Shown here: in pieces, positions 51,381 to 63,500 of the stretch
How positions within the stretch are numbered: position 1 is the first letter of the stretch
Layout: each line of letters opens with the position of its first letter
DNA from: Carya illinoinensis
Lineage: Eukaryota; Streptophyta; Magnoliopsida; Fagales; Juglandaceae
Assembly: GCF_018687715.1 (NCBI RefSeq)
Contig: NC_056765.1
Location: 33,292,754-33,356,753 of the forward strand
DNA length: 64,000 nucleotides
Direction of reading: 5' to 3'
The notes under the pieces: model-generated
Told to the model about the DNA's origin: nothing
The model's database searches: none
The model's input: the letters and a program-made list of their open reading frames with translations, nothing else
Position numbers and translations under genes: made by a program

Positions 51381-52850
51381 AAAAAGACGGAATCCGCGAG
51401 GTTTGTGTATGGCCGAAAAGGCTTTCGGCTCTCGCGAGAGTATTGGGTTCGGAATTCGGATATGATTTTTTGAAATTGGATGCGACGGCTGCGCTCGAGA
51501 ACGTCTATAACAAACAGGGCTGGGCAGGTGATACGCTATTATCTCGAGTGTGGCGGTGGTCTAGGGTTTCTTAGTAGAGTTTTACTACATATAAACACAG
51601 TTACGCATTAATATGTATATTAATATTGATTTATTCATACTTAAAATTTAAATTAATATTATTTTTAATCAAATCTATTTTTTGACTAATCACATCACAT
51701 TGGTGCACAGATTAATACATAATTATGCTTACAACTATATTTTTTCTTCTTAGTATTATTATATACAAATATAATTTTTTTATAAAAACGTAAATCTTAT
51801 TAATAAAGAATAATTTTTTATATTTTTTAAGTGTGATTGATTTTATTAGAATGGTTTATATGAGATTTGTCTATTTAAAATTTGTACAAATCATTTATCT
51901 TCTCTTATATTATTTATTTTATCACGTTATAATAATGTGGTCCCACATAATTTATTAAAAGGACAATGCTAGATGTGCATTCCAAGTAGGCACACTAGTC
52001 CAAATAAGTTTTTTTGCTTTTTTAAAAGTATTTTTTAAACATTATTATTCATTAAGAAAAAATAAAATAAATATAAATTTATTAATAGTGACTTATTTAA
52101 CTATTAAAAAAATAAAAATAAATAAAAATATATGAGTTAACATATTTGAGAGTAATATTATCATCATTTTTCTTATTAAAGAAATTTAAAAATAAATATT
52201 CAAAATAAAATTATGATAAAAAATTAAAACCCAGGATTCCCTCTACCCTTAGATGTTTGTGTTTTTAAATTTTTTATTTTTTAATAAACCATATAGTAGC
52301 ACATTGTGGTGCCGACAAAATGAGTCCTCTAAATTATGAGATATAATAGCATGATTTTTTTCGCTTTTTAAAAGAATAAATTTGAAAATTTACTTCAATT
52401 TTAATATGGAAGATAAATTTTAAAAATTTAAATTTTATTATTAGATATGGTGTGACACCGAAAATAAAATAAAAATGTTAATAAATTCATCTTCTAATTT
52501 TCCAAAAAAAAGGAAAATAAAAGTATCTTGTATGGATGACTATCAAATTTAATTGTAAAATTGGCTACTTTGTGGAAGGAGACTGTATATAAAATGTTAT
52601 AAATTATTTTCTTTGATTTGGGACATTTAGAGCGGGGGATTGAACTCAGAATCTTTCTTATGGAGATTAGGTCTCATATTATCTGAGCCACATACTTTTG
52701 ACAAATGTTATAAATCATTAAAGTGGTGATACATAGTATTTTAACATGATAATTTTGTATAGGATATAAGTATCACGATTAGCTATATTAACAATAAAAT
52801 ATTAGGGTGATCTAAACTAAAAATTATGTGGCCTTGATTAATGTTGCCGC
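50348..52850. other. SR gene upstream region and AT-rich spacer
   Basis: 50348-51380 likely holds the SR gene 5' UTR with its intron and first non-coding exon. A (GA)n tract lies at about 51347-51377, and GC-richer sequence follows to 51570. From 51580 the sequence is very AT-rich with no gene seen. Confidence 0.45.
51347..51377. repeat. (GA)n microsatellite, probable 5' UTR of the SR gene
   Basis: About 15 GA units (CT on the SR transcript strand), similar in placement to the CT/GA tracts near the AAE and IQM genes. Confidence 0.85.
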
Positions 52851-53364
52851 ATTTTTTAAGCATGTGGACAGCAAGTGTCACTTTTAGTGTCTTTTATCAA
52901 GAAAATAAATTCCAATGGGAGTGACTTTTGTCGTGCTACCATTCTCTCTCCTTTTTGCTTCCTTTTCTCTATCTTGGACCCCATGGTACGGTGCAATCTG
53001 ATTTGAGGGAGGAAGAATGAGATATAAGGCCAAGAATCCACACCACGAGACTGTAACTAAGGGCCCACTGCCACACATATTGAAGGCAGTCATCCGGCCT
53101 AACGCATCTCACTTATAGCCCATGCTTTGGTTTGGTAATGAAGAAAGAGAATTCCTTCTAGCCGGTCGGGCTGCCTTTTCCAATTTAACAGCCACCCAAT
53201 AATATGTTGACACGTAAGTCTTCCACCTCAACTCCTATGGACTTTTGATACACCGAATCATCCTCACCGAAATCATCACTTTCACTCGTGCTTGTGCCCA
53301 ACGAGACCTAGAAGTACAATAGTTCGAACCCCTTCCCTGTCGATGAAGGGAACCATCACTTTCA

Positions 53365-53495
53365 CCCGTGCTCGTGCTCGTGCTCGTCGCAGGTGAAGGA
53401 GGCAGTAGGGAAATACTTCGCCAAAGGAGCGATTCGTGCTCGTGCCGTCGCAGGTGAAGGAGCGAATCGGGAAATACTTCGCCGCGAATCGTGCT
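53365..53495. repeat. Imperfect tandem duplication, GC-rich
   Basis: Two copies, about 70 bp apart, of GTCGCAGGTGAAGGAG, then GGGAAATACTTCGCC and CGTGCTCGTG. They lie in a region with no recognisable gene; they may be 5' UTR of an unannotated transcript. Confidence 0.6.
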
Positions 53496-54500
53496 CGTGT
53501 CTTCTTCTCTGCGATTTCGACGCCGGTAAGCATTTTTGCAGCCACTGATTTCACACTCAGATTGTCACCACCACTCACGCACACACACTTCAATTTCGTG
53601 AATATACAAATAGTATTGAAATAGTCATGAAATTTTTAGGGTTTGTAGTCTCGATCTAAAATTTGAAATTTAGCCCCAAATTTCTGAAATTGGATCTCAG
53701 AATTGGGTCGGAAAACTTGGTCCAGGGAGACTTCTAAACACCCACGAAATTAACCAAACAAAAAAGTTTAGTGTGAAAACATAAACAATTGCTTGATTTA
53801 GTGGTTTGGTATTTTTGTGTGTTCGATTTCATTTTATTTATTTTCATTTTATTTTCATTTCATGCACAGAGTTATGTCTTACCTCGTGAACGAGCTTGTC
53901 GTTAATAGCCTTGCCAACAGGTACCTTGCACACCTGCGCCACATAATCTGCCTTATGTGCTCGTATTCTGGTGTTCTGTTTGATATGTATAACATGATGA
54001 TATTATAAAACAGAAGCATGTGTTTACCTTCTTGACATTTGAGCCATTGTAGAGAATGTCAACATGGCAAACGTTGGCACCCAGATCAAGTTGAACATTC
54101 TCATAGTAATTTGTCTCACAATCAACGTATTGATTATCTTGAAAAAAATCTCAGTGCATTTACTTTCTCTATCACAAGTGATAAACATTCAAAATTGTCT
54201 GATTACCTTTTCGTAGGTTTTTACCATTATCGAAGATGACTGCAACAATTGAAATTAAAAATGTATGTATTAAAATAATGATACTTGCAGTTTTGATATG
54301 TTGTACTTTGGTTTGTAGGCAAGAAAAAAAGCAAACATATGCATGTCTTTATGTTCAAGTTGGAATATTGTGTTAACATTCTCAGAATTTTTTGCTCTGC
54401 TTGGTTAGTTTGTGTTAACATTTTGTGAAATTTATTAGCTGCTTGGTTCTTTTTTAGCAAGCAGATTTTCATGCCTCTTTTTTACAGCAAGTTCTAGAGA

Positions 54501-54854
54501 ATGGCCTCCTCTTCTGCTTCAAGTGAGTGTACTGGAAAAGGGGAAGACAAAGCGTGTGTTGAGCGACCATTTTGCTATTGTGGATGCCAAGCATCATTAC
54601 GGATTTCAAGAAAATCCAATAGTTTTGGTAGAAGATTTTACAATTGTCTAAATTATAAAATGAAGCAACAATGTGAATTTTTTGAGTGGATTGATCTTCA
54701 AAGTGACCAAAACAACTGCTGTAAGCTGACATTGGAGTTAGCGGAACGAAGGAACGAGAGGGTACTTCATGAGCGTCTACGCATCGAACAAACTAGATTC
54801 AAATCAATGGAGAAGAAGTACAATAGAGTCTTGATTGTGTTAATTTTGTCATAG
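54501..54854 (+). CDS. Small GRF-type zinc-finger protein
   Basis: 117 codons. Residues 23-65 form a zf-GRF module: CYCGCQASLRISRKS, then GRRFYNC, then CEFFEWID. A basic, probably coiled-coil segment (ELAERRNERVLHERLRIEQ) follows, and the last residues are hydrophobic (VLIVLILS), which suggests a short membrane tail. GRF fingers bind nucleic acid, often single-stranded DNA, in larger proteins. Small stand-alone versions are numerous in plant genomes and often lie near transposons, so expression is uncertain. The start is the first ATG, 14 bp after a stop-rich stretch. Confidence 0.6.
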   Translation: MASSSASSECTGKGEDKACVERPFCYCGCQASLRISRKSNSFGRRFYNCLNYKMKQQCEFFEWIDLQSDQNNCCKLTLELAERRNERVLHERLRIEQTRFKSMEKKYNRVLIVLILS

Positions 54855-54889
54855 TTTTATTTTTTTTGGTTTGTACTGTAATTTAAGAC

Positions 54890-55050
54890 GTCTTGGTTAG
54901 TGTAATTTAAGACATGTTTTGGTTAGTTAGTGTAACTTGAACAGATGTAACTGGATGGTTAGTTTATGTAACTGGATGTAACTTGTTGGCCCTTTATGTA
55001 ACTGGATGGTTAGTTTATGTAACCGGATGTAACTGGATGTTTTGGTTAGT
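54890..55050. repeat. Short imperfect tandem repeats
   Basis: TGTAACTGGATG and GGTTAGTTTATGTAAC recur several times downstream of the GRF-finger ORF. No coding potential. Confidence 0.6.
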
Positions 55051-58000
55051 TTATTCTCTAAGTCCATCTTGCCTCTTTGAGTGGAATTTTTTGGAATAAA
55101 TTGCAATGTATCAATGCTGATTAATACCCTGCTATGTTATACCTGCACGTTACATTTTTGCCCATCCATTAATACGGCTAACATTTTGAACTATGAAATC
55201 AAGCATGTTCTCTCTACCCTTATAATCATAAGGGTGAAAAAATATAACAACCTGCATGTTTTTAGCAACCAAACTCCTAACAACCTGCATGTTTTTAGCA
55301 ACCCGACTAAATTCAAAATGTCCTTAGCTCAATTTTCTCCATACATACAAAGCTTCCAAAAAATATAATGGCACAAAATGCATCTTCCAAAAACAAAATA
55401 ATCAAAGTTTCCATTTAACAAAGCTTCCGCCCAAATAAAATTGTACTTAGAATCGTTTTTAACAAAATTTAACAACCAAGTTACCAAAAAATAAAATTGT
55501 ACAAAGCTTCCGCCCAAATAAAATTTAACAAAGCTTCCAATAAACATGTAATTTCCCAAGAACTCTACTACTAGCTTGGAATGAACATGCCCACTCTTCC
55601 CAAGCTTCCGCCCACATTACTCCCTGTCACATTAACAATAAAATTGGATTAGATTAACAATAAAGGCGGAATAAATTAACAATACCAACCAATACATGAT
55701 GTTTCAAGATTTAATTGGTCCAATTCTCAAGCTCAAGCCATGACAGAGTCAAGTAAATTGAATTTTATTTGAGATTATTTGTCCTAGAGCCAAGTTTTGG
55801 ACAGGCAAGTATGTTTTAGTTCCAACCTCCCAAGTGCCACAGCCGGATGTGGAGGCACCAAAGAAACACTACCCTTTTTAGTTCTTGGATGGGAATGTGC
55901 ATCCCTTTTAGATAACAAAAGACTCTTGAATTTCTTAAAAATCTCCAACATGTAAACACTACCGCGTAAAGGTGTAGAATAAAGATAAATAGAAAGTAAA
56001 GATCATTGGAAAAATATGTATTTTATATCTTTGAATCAGGACCTCTTTTATAATATGCATCTTAATTTATTAGATTTTGATAACTTATACTCTGGAAATT
56101 ATTTTACTATTAAGATTATACCTTTATATATTTTTATTATTATTGAATTTAGCAGTTAGATCTTAGACATTGTTTACAATTTGATATTATATGGCAACAA
56201 ATTCTGATGGTTGGAGCTGCACTTGAACAAGACTCGTTAACTTTGTTTCACTCAAATTTTTTATTTATATATAAATCCACCGTAATTTCAATTATTTCAC
56301 CTAATCCTTTCCCTAAGGTCTGCCAGCTAGTATCAAGGGCTTAGGCTATCACCCTGATAATCAAGTTGATCCAAGGCCTAACCCAATCCAAGCATATTCT
56401 AGTTGGTGCCAGAGGAGTAGCAGAAAGACTCAGAAATTCATCTCTTCAATTTCTTTAACAAAGCTTTAACAATTCATCTAAAGATAAATCCGAACCATAA
56501 ACATAAAAGGAATTCTCTTCAATTTAACAAAACTTTAAACCGATTCAAAAAATAAATAACCCGATTCAAAAAAAATAAAGAAACACAAAGTGTGCGGAAA
56601 ATCGTTTTTACTTGGGCGTCAACAATCGGTCGACTTTCAGGCATTGTGGTGGAGGTGGCAGCCTCGGAATTGTGCTGGACTGGTGGAGGTGGCGTCGGGA
56701 GGTGGTTGGCTCTCAGGCTTGGACGTGAATATCGGCTTAGTGGCTGACTAAAATCGTGGGCAAACCAAGCACGACTCAGCCTCGGAATCGAGGTGGTGGA
56801 CTGGTGGAGGTGGCGTCGGCGAGGTGGATGGCGCTCAGGTGGAAAAATGTTGGGGTGAGGTTCAAACTCGTTCGAGTTTAGAGAGGGGGTTGCTACTCTT
56901 TTCACTCGGTTTCAGAGCTGGCCGTGTTCTCTACAAGCTCGGTTTCAGCTTGTTGCCTTCCATCCTGTGTAACTGGTTCTACTTCTATTAAGGTGTAATA
57001 ACTGAAGTGTTATCTTTCTATTGGCTGGCTGTTAACAGCCCTTTACCAGCCCGACCGTTTAGAAGCGGCTTTGATGAAGAAATACTCAACAGTCAACACG
57101 TACGAATATATTTGACCGTCAGAAAAGGTTGCTGTGCAATGGATATATATCTATTGAAAAAAAACAAAAAGAAACAGCGAAAAACATGGATGACCTTTTC
57201 AAATGATTTTCTGCGTGACTTGTAAAAGATAGAACGTTGATCCTACGTACCCATCTACACTGTTTAATTCGAGAATCGAGAATCGAGATAAAGAGTGCAT
57301 GTAGCTTGCTTAGTTGACAAGGTCACGAGTCGACGTTGGAAATACTTGCTCCACAAGCTTCTTAATTCTAGACTTAGGACATGGGGGTCCAAGTTGAAGA
57401 CTTGAAGTTGTGAATTCATTCTAGTCATCGTCTATCACCCGCACCACCAATTATAGTTGAATTTTAACATTGAATTGAATTGAGTTTAGATTGAGTTTTT
57501 TATAAATAATAATAAATTAAGATGATAATTTAAATTTTGTAAAGTTCATCTAAAATAAATTTAAATATATTTATAAAAAATTAAAAAATATTATAAGTCC
57601 TACATATAAAATAATGTTAAATTAAAAAATATTATAGGTCTAATTTGTAAATAAATTTTTGATTAAGATGAATTTAATAATTTAAATATAAAATTAAATT
57701 TAAAATTAAATTCCATCAACCAAACGACAGCTTCTCGACTAGTTTTTATATAGTACGTCAAATAGGTGCCGCCAGCTAGACAATCACAATTAAATATTAC
57801 GTCTCTGTCGTTTGCTTTACTCTGGCTCTTTTTTTCACCTGAAACTAAAGTACCATCACTATTGGTTCTCGGTCTAAACTACGTATTACTGCAACACAAC
57901 ATGACCACGTACGTACACATGAAAAAAAACTAATTCATCTTATAATTAAAGTCCTATATGTTTTGGAAAACACTACTTTCATAAAAATTTGTTCTGATTT

Positions 58001-58536
58001 ATTTTTATTTAATAATTAAGCAAATATTTTTTTATAAATTTGTAATTTTTTATATTTTTTTAAAAAAATTTTAGACCCGTCGGCAGGAGTTTTCGGTACA
58101 TATTTTCTGAGGATCGAGCTAGGAGCACCGGTGCCTTACCTGTAATAAACATATATAATTTAAAAGCTTGTGTTCGATCGTGTCTGCTTCTGAGAGTTTT
58201 CATATATATTGGTACGTTACGTAAAATCATAGAAAACAAATTAATTAAGTTAAACAAGACTCGGACAAAGAGACAGCTAGCTCGTATGTATATATGTATT
58301 ATTATTATTATTATTATAATTTAATGGAGCCATAGGCTGTCAGTGTGGTGTCCAGCTAGCCATGTTGTTGGGTCGGGGGGTTACCTAGCTAGATAGCTAA
58401 AATTTCCTGGATTTTTAATTAGCTTTAAATTAATGCATGCGTGCAAGCATATATATATATATATATAAATATATAATTAACTATTTCTGATCAGCGTATG
58501 ATACTCAGCAGCGTACTTTTGCTACATTTTAAATAA
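55051..58536. other. Gene-poor spacer
   Basis: Mostly AT-rich. Scattered copies of AAGCTTCCGCCCA lie between 55420 and 55620. A minus-strand proline-rich frame at 56519-56905 (128 codons) contains duplicated CTGGTGGAGGTGGCGTCGG blocks and matches nothing I know, so it is not called. A MITE-like block is at about 57455-57725. An (AT)n tract lies near 58450. Confidence 0.45.
57455..57725. mobile_element. AT-rich MITE-like repeat, copy 3
   Basis: An AT-rich block runs from TTGAATTGAATTGAGTTT on the left to AAATTCCATCAACCAAACGA on the right. Its composition and ends resemble the blocks at 32036, 36255 and 61210. Borders are approximate. Confidence 0.35.
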
Positions 58537-58825
58537 GGATAATGCTTTATCCACAGAAGGTGGCCACATTGATAATGCTTTATCCACAGAAGGTGGCCAC
58601 CGAATGTGGCCACCGATTGCACTTTTTAATTTTTTTAATATATATTTTTTAACTTAGTGATTAAAGAAGTGTTTTTAAATGATGTTGTGATTTTTATTTA
58701 TTTTTAAAAAATATTTAAATATATTAAAAAAATACATATAAAAAATAAAAAACAAAAAAAAAAAATTGTTTTGCCTTTTCGGTGGCCACCGTCGGTGGCG
58801 TTTTTCTGTGGACGTAGCAGCGTCC
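58537..58825. mobile_element. MULE-type MITE with 9-bp target-site duplication
   Basis: The left end GGATAATGCTTTATCCACAG and the reverse complement of the right end GGACGCTGCTACGTCCACAG match at 14 of 20 positions. The unit is flanked on both sides by TTTAAATAA (58528-58536 and 58826-58834), a 9-bp duplication typical of Mutator-like elements. Inside, GGTGGCCAC motifs occur at both ends. The AATGCTTTATCCACAGAAGGTGGCCAC block is duplicated near the left end (58543 and 58574). Non-coding, 289 bp. Confidence 0.78.
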
Positions 58826-59662
58826 TTTAAATAAATAAAGATAATCATGCGATCGGAACTGTTCATACCAATGAGATCGGTCCCCCTGTTACAAAATCAT
58901 CAAAAAGGTAAAGTGGCATGCAGCATATATGCAGTTGCATGCGTGGTTAGATATGTAACTTACACGTGGACAATTCGTACAGTACTGCAAATAATTAGTA
59001 CCCAAATCTCTTTTATTTTCACTTGCAGATCAACTGAATGACATACAAGATTGAGAGGTGACAGTAGTATACATTCATGTGTGTATATTATTTTTTTTTT
59101 TTTTGTGATTTTAAGACAATATATTTTTGTTTCAATAAGCTAAAATGATTACATTATACACATAATGAATAACAAATAAAGTTAGATATTAGACGAAAGA
59201 TTAAACATAGCCTCAATCGAAATCGATCGTGATGTTGGACAGACATAATGTATATATATGAATAATATTATATATTAAACTTTTAAAAAATGCTAGATAC
59301 AAGCGGGGGGTGTAATCGGCTTGCAAGCGACGTGTCCACGTCATTTAATAAAATGGTATATTTTTCATCTATTTTTTCTCGCTCTCAGTTTCCTCCCTTC
59401 CTCCCTCCCTTCATTTCCATCTCCGTCTGACCTCTCCATCTCATTTCCTCCTTCCTCTTCCTCTCCATATCGAAATTCATCCATTTCCATCTCCTCAGTA
59501 CCAGTTCTTCCATTTCCCTCCTCTCTCTGCTTCTCTCAAGTCCACGCTTGCCATTCTCCTCAGATCTCATTTCCTTTATTTCCCTCCTCAGATCCATCGA
59601 AGGCTAGCTCTCCCTTTCTCCACCCTTCGAAAAATTCTCTATCTCCCCCTGTTATCTTCCCC

Positions 59663-60374
59663 AACTCCCTTCGAAAACCAGAAAGTGAGAAATGGGCCTT
59701 CGTTTCAATTTGCTTTTATTTCCTTCGAAATCCCCTTACCTTAATCTCTCTGTCTCTATTAGCTGCAAAGACACAGAAACAGAGTCCCCTACTGCCGTAT
59801 ACAAAGCTCAAGACTTTCTCTGTCTTGCTCTATCTGTTCCATGGGTTTTCTGGTGGCCTACACGGAGCTTCTCCTCCCGAAGCTCTTTCTCCACACGCTT
59901 TCAGTTCTGGGTTTCCTTATAAAGTTTATCTCCACCCTGTTTCGCTATCTGGGTCTTGGGGACTTTCTGGAGCATGACATTTCGTGGCCTGACACGCCTG
60001 CTCGAATCCCTGAATTCCACTTCGTGTCGGCTGTTCTGATTCAGGAAATCCTTCCGGTGGTGAGGTTCTCGGAGCTGGTGGACTCGTCGGATTCCTGCGC
60101 CGTCTTCCTGTACGAGTTCGAGTCCGAGGACGAGATCCGAAGGCTCACCAACTACCGCCACATCTTCCACAAGGGCTGCCTCGACTGTTGGATGGGGTAC
60201 GAGCAGAAGACGTGCCCTCTGTGCCGAACACCCTTTATTTTGGACGATATACAAGGAACTATTAACGAGAGGCTCTGGGCTGCTTCTGGGATCTCCAACT
60301 CCCTTCGAAGACCAGAAAGTGAGAAAGGGGCATTTGTTTCAATTTGCTTTTGTTTCCTTCGAAATCCCTTTCCC
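59663..60374. repeat. Direct repeats of about 76 bp flanking the RING body
   Basis: 59663-59738 and 60297-60372 share AACTCCCTTCGAA, ACCAGAAAGTGAGAAA, TTTCAATTTGCTTTT and TTCCTTCGAAATCCC with few changes. One copy lies before the RING start. The other replaces the expected C-terminus of the protein. Confidence 0.85.
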
Positions 60375-60449
60375 CTTCATCCCGAATTGTCTTCGTCTGT
60401 CTTCAACAAAGCGAAAGTTGCGATGGTTTTTGAACGAAATGGAAAGTAG
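59841..60449 (+). pseudogene. BRH1-like RING-H2 protein copy, degenerate RING, foreign C-terminus
   Basis: The frame of 202 codons starts MGFLVAYTELLLPKLFLHTL, resembling the membrane-anchored N-terminus of BRH1/RHA-type E3 ligases. The middle reads SCAVFLYEFE, LTNYRHIFHKGCLDCWM and QKTCPLCRTPF. RING-H2 needs eight zinc ligands. The second cysteine is Phe89 (codon at 60105) and the third is Tyr105 (codon at 60153), so the finger should not fold normally. After WAASGI the frame enters a direct repeat of upstream non-coding sequence (SNSLRRPESEKG). It therefore looks like a captured, decayed gene copy inside the Pack-MULE. A new function is possible but unsupported. Confidence 0.75.
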
Positions 60450-60564
60450 ATGGCAAGCGTGGACTTGAGAGAATAGCAAGCGTGTGAGATTTTTTTTTTT
60501 AATAGATGCTGACGTCAGTCGACTGCACGGCGACTATAATCGACGACTGTACGTAGCAGAGCTC

Positions 60565-62400
60565 TAAACTTTTATTATATTTTCATTATATTAAGTAAGA
60601 TATAACTCATTTATTATTATTGAATGAAAAAATATATATATAATAAATAATTATTTAATGATTAATAATTATTTAATAATTAATAATTATCTGAAATAAA
60701 AATAAAATAATAATATAATGTATAGAATTTTCTTATCTATCTCGGTGATGATTAATTCATGTATCGAACTAGTCCTACCACAAGCTGCTAGCTAACTTCA
60801 ATATTGATTATGACGTGTGATTTATATAATAAACTAAATACGATTAATAGTTAGATTAATCATAAAAGAGAAGTTCTTTTTGAAATAATAATTATTAACC
60901 CGTTATTATTAAATATTATATATATATATATATATATTTATATCAAACCGGCCTTATTTTGGGACACAAGTCAACTGGCACTTGCAGGTCATCCGAGAAG
61001 GTTGCATCGAAGTTTCGAAGACCTTCAGCCTTCACTGTCTGGCCAATTACGTTCATATTCAATGCAGGGACGACATGCATTTGCTGGCAAACTCCTACTT
61101 ATATTCCATTCCAACAACTCATGTCCATACAAAACAATCCACGTATACTTGACCAATACATCTTGGAACGTCTTTGCGTCAGCTCACACGTCGGCCCCTT
61201 CCCCGGCAACTTTAGGCTATGTTTGATAGCTCAATCCTCGTTTGTTTTGAGAATTATTTTTATATTATATTATATTATTTTATTATTATAATATTTTTAA
61301 AAAATTTATGCACATAATAAAATAAATAATTTAATTTTTTCATATCTTAAAATAAAAAAATAAAAAAATTTATTTTAATAATATTTTATTCAACTTTCAA
61401 CTCTTATCTCAACTCATCTCAAATAATTATTAATAAGATTCGTTACTTTTTCAAAATTTTATAAAAAATTTAAACTCATATCAACTTATTTAATACATTT
61501 TAATATAAAAATTTAAACGCATCTTAAGTTAAAAAAGTTAAATCTATATCAATAACACTCACAAAATACAAATATTCACAATTCAACTCATCTTAACATC
61601 TAAAAGCAGCATTAGTTACATATACAATAAATTTTAGGAGAAGTGTTACATCAGTAAATATATCTTACATAAACAAACTTATTTAACGATATCGATCTAT
61701 TTTATAATAAAAAAAAATTTTAAAATAATCTAATCATGCTCTGCATTCATGTAACTATATCAATTTATAAGTTTATTTTGATATAATTATTTTAGAGACC
61801 AAATATTTTTCAAACGATGCATGACGTTTAATATTAATATAGGGGAATAATATGAATAATCTTACTGAAAATTAAGCTTGGGAGCTAAGTTACGTTAGCT
61901 GTGATGTAATGACGTAAGCAGTGGCGATTACTCGTTTAAAGCTAATACTTGAGCATACGTTAGACGACACGGTGAAGTTGACTTTATAAGAGAGTTGATC
62001 AATTCCGAGAAAATCATGCATTTAATTAGAATATATTCCTCTGATTTACCATAAAAACGGAGGAGTAGTGCATTGCAAGTTAAAGCATGCTCGTATTTAT
62101 CACTCAATCAATGGCAAAATCTTTTTGGATTCCTAAATTTAGTGGAATTAATGACAATTTAAACAAATATTTGGATTTCAACTTAGCAAATCCCAACAAT
62201 TTTTTAATAAATAAAAATATAAATAAAACATTATTTTTTTCAAAACAAAAGTTAAAAAAAAAAAAAATAATAACAATAATAATAAAAGGAAAAATAATAG
62301 ATGAAGAAAAATGGGAAATAGCTACGCCCTTTAAATAAGTCCTCCCCACGTGGTTGGAAAGTAACAAAACCCCTCCGACCCCCCCAAAAACACCCTCGCT
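60565..62400. other. AT-rich spacer
   Basis: This holds an (AT)n tract (about 60917-60938), an AT-rich MITE-like block (about 61210-61440) and long A/T runs. The small ORF near 60959-61291 matches no family I know. The IQM gene promoter should lie at its right end. Confidence 0.45.
61210..61440. mobile_element. AT-rich MITE-like repeat, copy 4
   Basis: It runs from GGCTATGTTTGATAGCTCAA on the left to CTTATCTCAACTCATCTCAA on the right, the same end vocabulary as the copy at 36255 in the opposite orientation. Non-coding, more than 80% A+T by eye. Confidence 0.45.
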
Positions 62401-62402
62401 CC

Positions 62403-62428
62403 CTCTCTCTCTCTCTCTCTCTCTCTCT
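62403..62428. repeat. (CT)n tract upstream of the IQM gene
   Basis: About 13 CT units about 1.07 kb before the coding start, probably in the 5' UTR or core promoter. A 5' UTR intron ending at TTGACAG (63454-63460) is likely. Confidence 0.8.
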
Positions 62429-63500
62429 GCTTCTCTAAGCGCTATATATAATACAATTAACGTTAACTACAAGCTTTGTATAGAGAGGGAGAGACAGACA
62501 GGAGGAGGTATAAAGAGGAGCAACTTTTCTTTGCAATATGATCCAAAGCCAACCCTTACCAAAAGCAATCAAAAACAAAATAAAATTCTCACCTTTCCAT
62601 CAAATTCGGAGTTCTTTTCCATTAATATACATATACATTTGTTGGTTCTCTTAGTAATCCTAAATTTAAGGTACAGCCTTTAATCATCGTTTGGTTTTAA
62701 AGCTCTTTTCTTCCATATTATATTGTACTGTTTTGTATTCTTTTCTTGTTGTGTCTGTTTGCAAGATCATACAGAACCCACGACAGAATGGTATATACAT
62801 TTGTATCTCTGCATTAGCCTTTGTTGTTATGCTGTTTTGATTAAATGCATGTTCTGGGTGTTTTGAATTGGATTTTAATAGGATGATATATGTTGATGCT
62901 TTCTTAGATTCCTCTCCACAGAATGGCTTTTCAGCTGATGGGTCTTGGAATATTATTTAAGCTCATTTAGAATAAGCTTTTATCCTATTTGTATGAAATG
63001 GGTATTTTCTGTTTTCTGTATTGGGTTTCGGTTTCAAAGATACGTGTTTGTCTTTCAATAGAAAAAGAAAAATGAAAAGCTTTTTTCGGATAGCTGTTTT
63101 TGCAGATACCATGGACTTTTCTAATTGGCTTATCGACAACTTACTGTTCGGTAGCAAGCCATTGCTCGGCTCCCCTAGTTATATCAAACATTGAAGGTTC
63201 TACCTTATAGACAATTCTATTAGGAGAGAGTGGGTGTTTTTTGGCTTTTTGCCGTTTCAGTCATTTACTTTCAAACCCATTTGTTTTTCAAGGTTATCGA
63301 TTATCTATTGTTATTTCCATAGGTTTTGTGAATTTAAGCTCGTATTGACAGCAAACTTGCTCTAATCCATTCTTTGAGATGTTTGCCGTATATGATGCAT
63401 TATCTAATATGTTTCACTTCGATTAACTTCAATGCATTTTGTCTGTTTTGTACTGACAGGAATCTGGTTTTATTGTTCCCAAGACACCTTTCCTTATCAA

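Larger units (their letters stand above)
59531..60473. repeat. 24-bp perfect inverted repeat inside the Pack-MULE
   Basis: 59531-59554 (core CAAGTCCACGCTTGCCAT) is exactly complementary to 60450-60473 (core ATGGCAAGCGTGGACTTG). The right copy starts at the last base of the stop codon of the RING frame. Confidence 0.85.
59285..60564 (+). mobile_element. Probable Pack-MULE carrying a captured RING-H2 gene
   Basis: The unit is flanked by identical 9-bp duplications TAAACTTTT (59276-59284 and 60565-60573). Its ends are imperfect terminal inverted repeats of about 60 bp: left AAAAAATGCTAGATACAAGC against GAGCTCTGCTACGTACAGTC on the reverse complement of the right end, continuing through TGCA-GCGAC and ACGTCA blocks at roughly 60-65% identity. 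A 9-bp duplication and long inverted repeats are the signature of Mutator-like elements. There is no transposase. The interior is a gene-like unit: pyrimidine-rich leader, then a BRH1-type RING frame. It is 1280 bp long. Confidence 0.72.

Noticed and set aside
53282..53593. Minus-strand 103-codon frame near 53.4 kb
   Set aside because: It spans a tandem duplication and has no domain; treated as non-coding.
56519..56905. Proline-rich minus-strand ORF of 128 codons
   Set aside because: It is built from duplicated GGTGGAGGTGGC blocks; no recognisable domain and no splice context.
59321..59977. 218-codon Ser/Pro-rich frame overlapping the RING frame
   Set aside because: It is a pyrimidine-rich leader read in another frame; the RING frame has the real homology.
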